A stretch of DNA of 64,000 nucleotides, taken from contig JANVAS020000203.1 of the NCBI GenBank assembly GCA_027563935.2, positions 2,728,001 to 2,792,000 of the forward strand, read 5' to 3'. The DNA comes from Costus lasius. Taxonomy: Eukaryota; Streptophyta; Magnoliopsida; Zingiberales; Costaceae. Positions 63,058-64,000 of the stretch are shown in pieces. Under the pieces are notes generated by a model. That model ran no database searches. It worked only from the letters and a program-made list of their open reading frames with translations, and had not been told where the DNA came from. Within the stretch, counting starts at the first letter, position 1; every line of letters starts with the position of its first letter. Both the position numbers and the translations under genes were made by a program.

Positions 63058-63125
63058 AAGTGGGAGATTGTTGGGGTATGCCCTTAAGGCTAATGTTTGA
63101 GGCCTTTGGGATTGTAATAAGTATC
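63058..63125 (+). repeat. Polypurine tract and 57-bp stub of B 3' LTR
   Basis: AAGTGGGAG at 63058-63066, LTR start TGTTGGGG at 63069. The LTR follows the 5' copy up to ATAAGTATC and then switches at 63126. Confidence 0.9.
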
Positions 63126-64000
63126 TGAAAGAAACCCTTATTAAGGGGTTGAAACCCTAAACATGCGCATCTAGCAAGCATGACGGAAAGAGGGTTTCGA
63201 AAAGATCGGATATGACAACCATATGATCAACTTGAAGCTATGAGTTTAGATCTATACCATAGCCATAGATTGGAGGTCGGCTTGGAAGAAGAGAGCAACT
63301 TTGATCTCCTCCAAAAGTTCACACACAAAGGCGATGAAGACTCCCAACTTGCGCACCTCTTGTGCTAGCAAAAGTGCCAAGATGTCAATGATCGAGTGTA
63401 GGGAAGAGATGAAGACTATCTTTTGCTTGGCCGGTTCCTCCTCTTCTCGTCAACACCCTCACTTGCTCGAGAGCAAAAATCGTTTCACCGGAAAAACAAG
63501 GAGAGGTGTAACCGAAAAACATTAGGGAGACTTCAAGCCATGAACGCATATGCGTTTTCATTTTGGAACTTTCCAAAAATGGCAACCATTAAGAGTATGC
63601 ATTCATGCGTTCATGTCTCCATGAACCAAACGCAACTCCTTCTCCCTCTTGAACCATGCGCTCAACCCATGAGCCGGTTCAATACCCTTGGTTCAATAGC
63701 GAAACCAAATCAGCCCAAGCATTAAGTCTAGATCAAATTAGACCCCAAAGTCCAAGATCTGACCATTCATCATCTGACGCTTCTGATCGCATCGATCTAG
63801 CATCATCTCTCTCGATCGAAGCTTACCGATCTAAAGACCTAATCAATCAAACATGATCAGACCAAATCTCACTTACAATCAGAGATTAAATCCCTTTAAA
63901 CTGAACCGAAACAATTCAGTCCACACGATCTGACTTAAGCAAGCCATATCACCAAATTGTGCGACCCTAAGGGTTTCCTTTAAATGTCGGTAACGATAAC
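63126..64000 (-). mobile_element. Copy D: reverse family-1 Copia LTR, runs out of window
   Basis: The switch starts with TGAAAGAAACCC, the exact reverse complement of the family-1 LTR end, and continues as reverse LTR to the window end, matching B 45751 back to about 44880. A clean terminus means an element inserted in reverse into the B 3' LTR. GTATC at 63121-63125 is the likely target-site copy. Confidence 0.88.

Larger units (their letters stand above)
44047..63125 (+). mobile_element. Copy B: Copia element, family 1, interrupted by C and D
   Basis: 5' LTR 44047-45751, leader split by C, gag-pol 59164-63048, polypurine tract, and the first 57 bp of the 3' LTR (63069-63125). GCTCT at 44042-44046 is its left target-site candidate in A integrase. 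Without C, B would be about 7.5 kb up to the D junction. Confidence 0.9.

Overview
The window is plant nuclear DNA made almost wholly of nested LTR retrotransposons. The evidence is Ty1/Copia elements with long LTRs and initiator-tRNA-Met primer sites, Athila-like Ty3/Gypsy elements with an Asp-tRNA-type primer site, and a Tekay/Del-like Ty3/Gypsy element. I found no host gene, tRNA, rRNA, CRISPR array or bacterial-type operon. Repeat density suggests a heterochromatic region of a flowering plant; I cannot name the species.

I use letters for the elements. Left block (1-17,099): F is an old, decayed Copia element (family 2). A younger family-2 element, G (4,792-14,301, target duplication GCAAA), sits in its RNase H region, and a reverse-oriented family-1 LTR, E (1-1,200), cuts its leader. 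F itself lies in the 5' LTR of J.

Middle block (17,100-31,489): J and K are two Athila-like elements in tandem that appear to share the middle LTR. Both carry gag-protease and an ATHILA-type second ORF but no reverse transcriptase, RNase H or integrase. The second ORF of K is intact (469 aa). Both carry clusters of short palindromic motifs between their two coding regions. K stops at a breakpoint joined to H (31,490-36,626, minus strand), a family-2 Copia element lacking its 3' half. H lies in a fragment (I) of a same-family LTR. About 1.9 kb of unassigned sequence follows.

Right block (38,755-64,000): A (Copia family 1) is cut in its integrase region by B (family 1). B is cut in its leader by C (46,993-58,521), an intact Tekay-like Gypsy element with almost identical 3,403-bp LTRs, target duplication CCTGA and a single 1,516-codon gag-pol frame. 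The 3' LTR of B is cut after 57 bp by D, a reverse-oriented family-1 element running out of the window.

C has everything an autonomous element needs. B lacks it by one visible in-frame TGA; G has one frameshift and three TGA codons. Two signals are not explained by ordinary annotation: a set of three leader hairpins whose stems vary in sequence but stay paired across both Copia families, and the paired-palindrome arrays of J and K. Stop codons are strongly biased to CGA-to-TGA, as expected for methylcytosine decay in silenced DNA.
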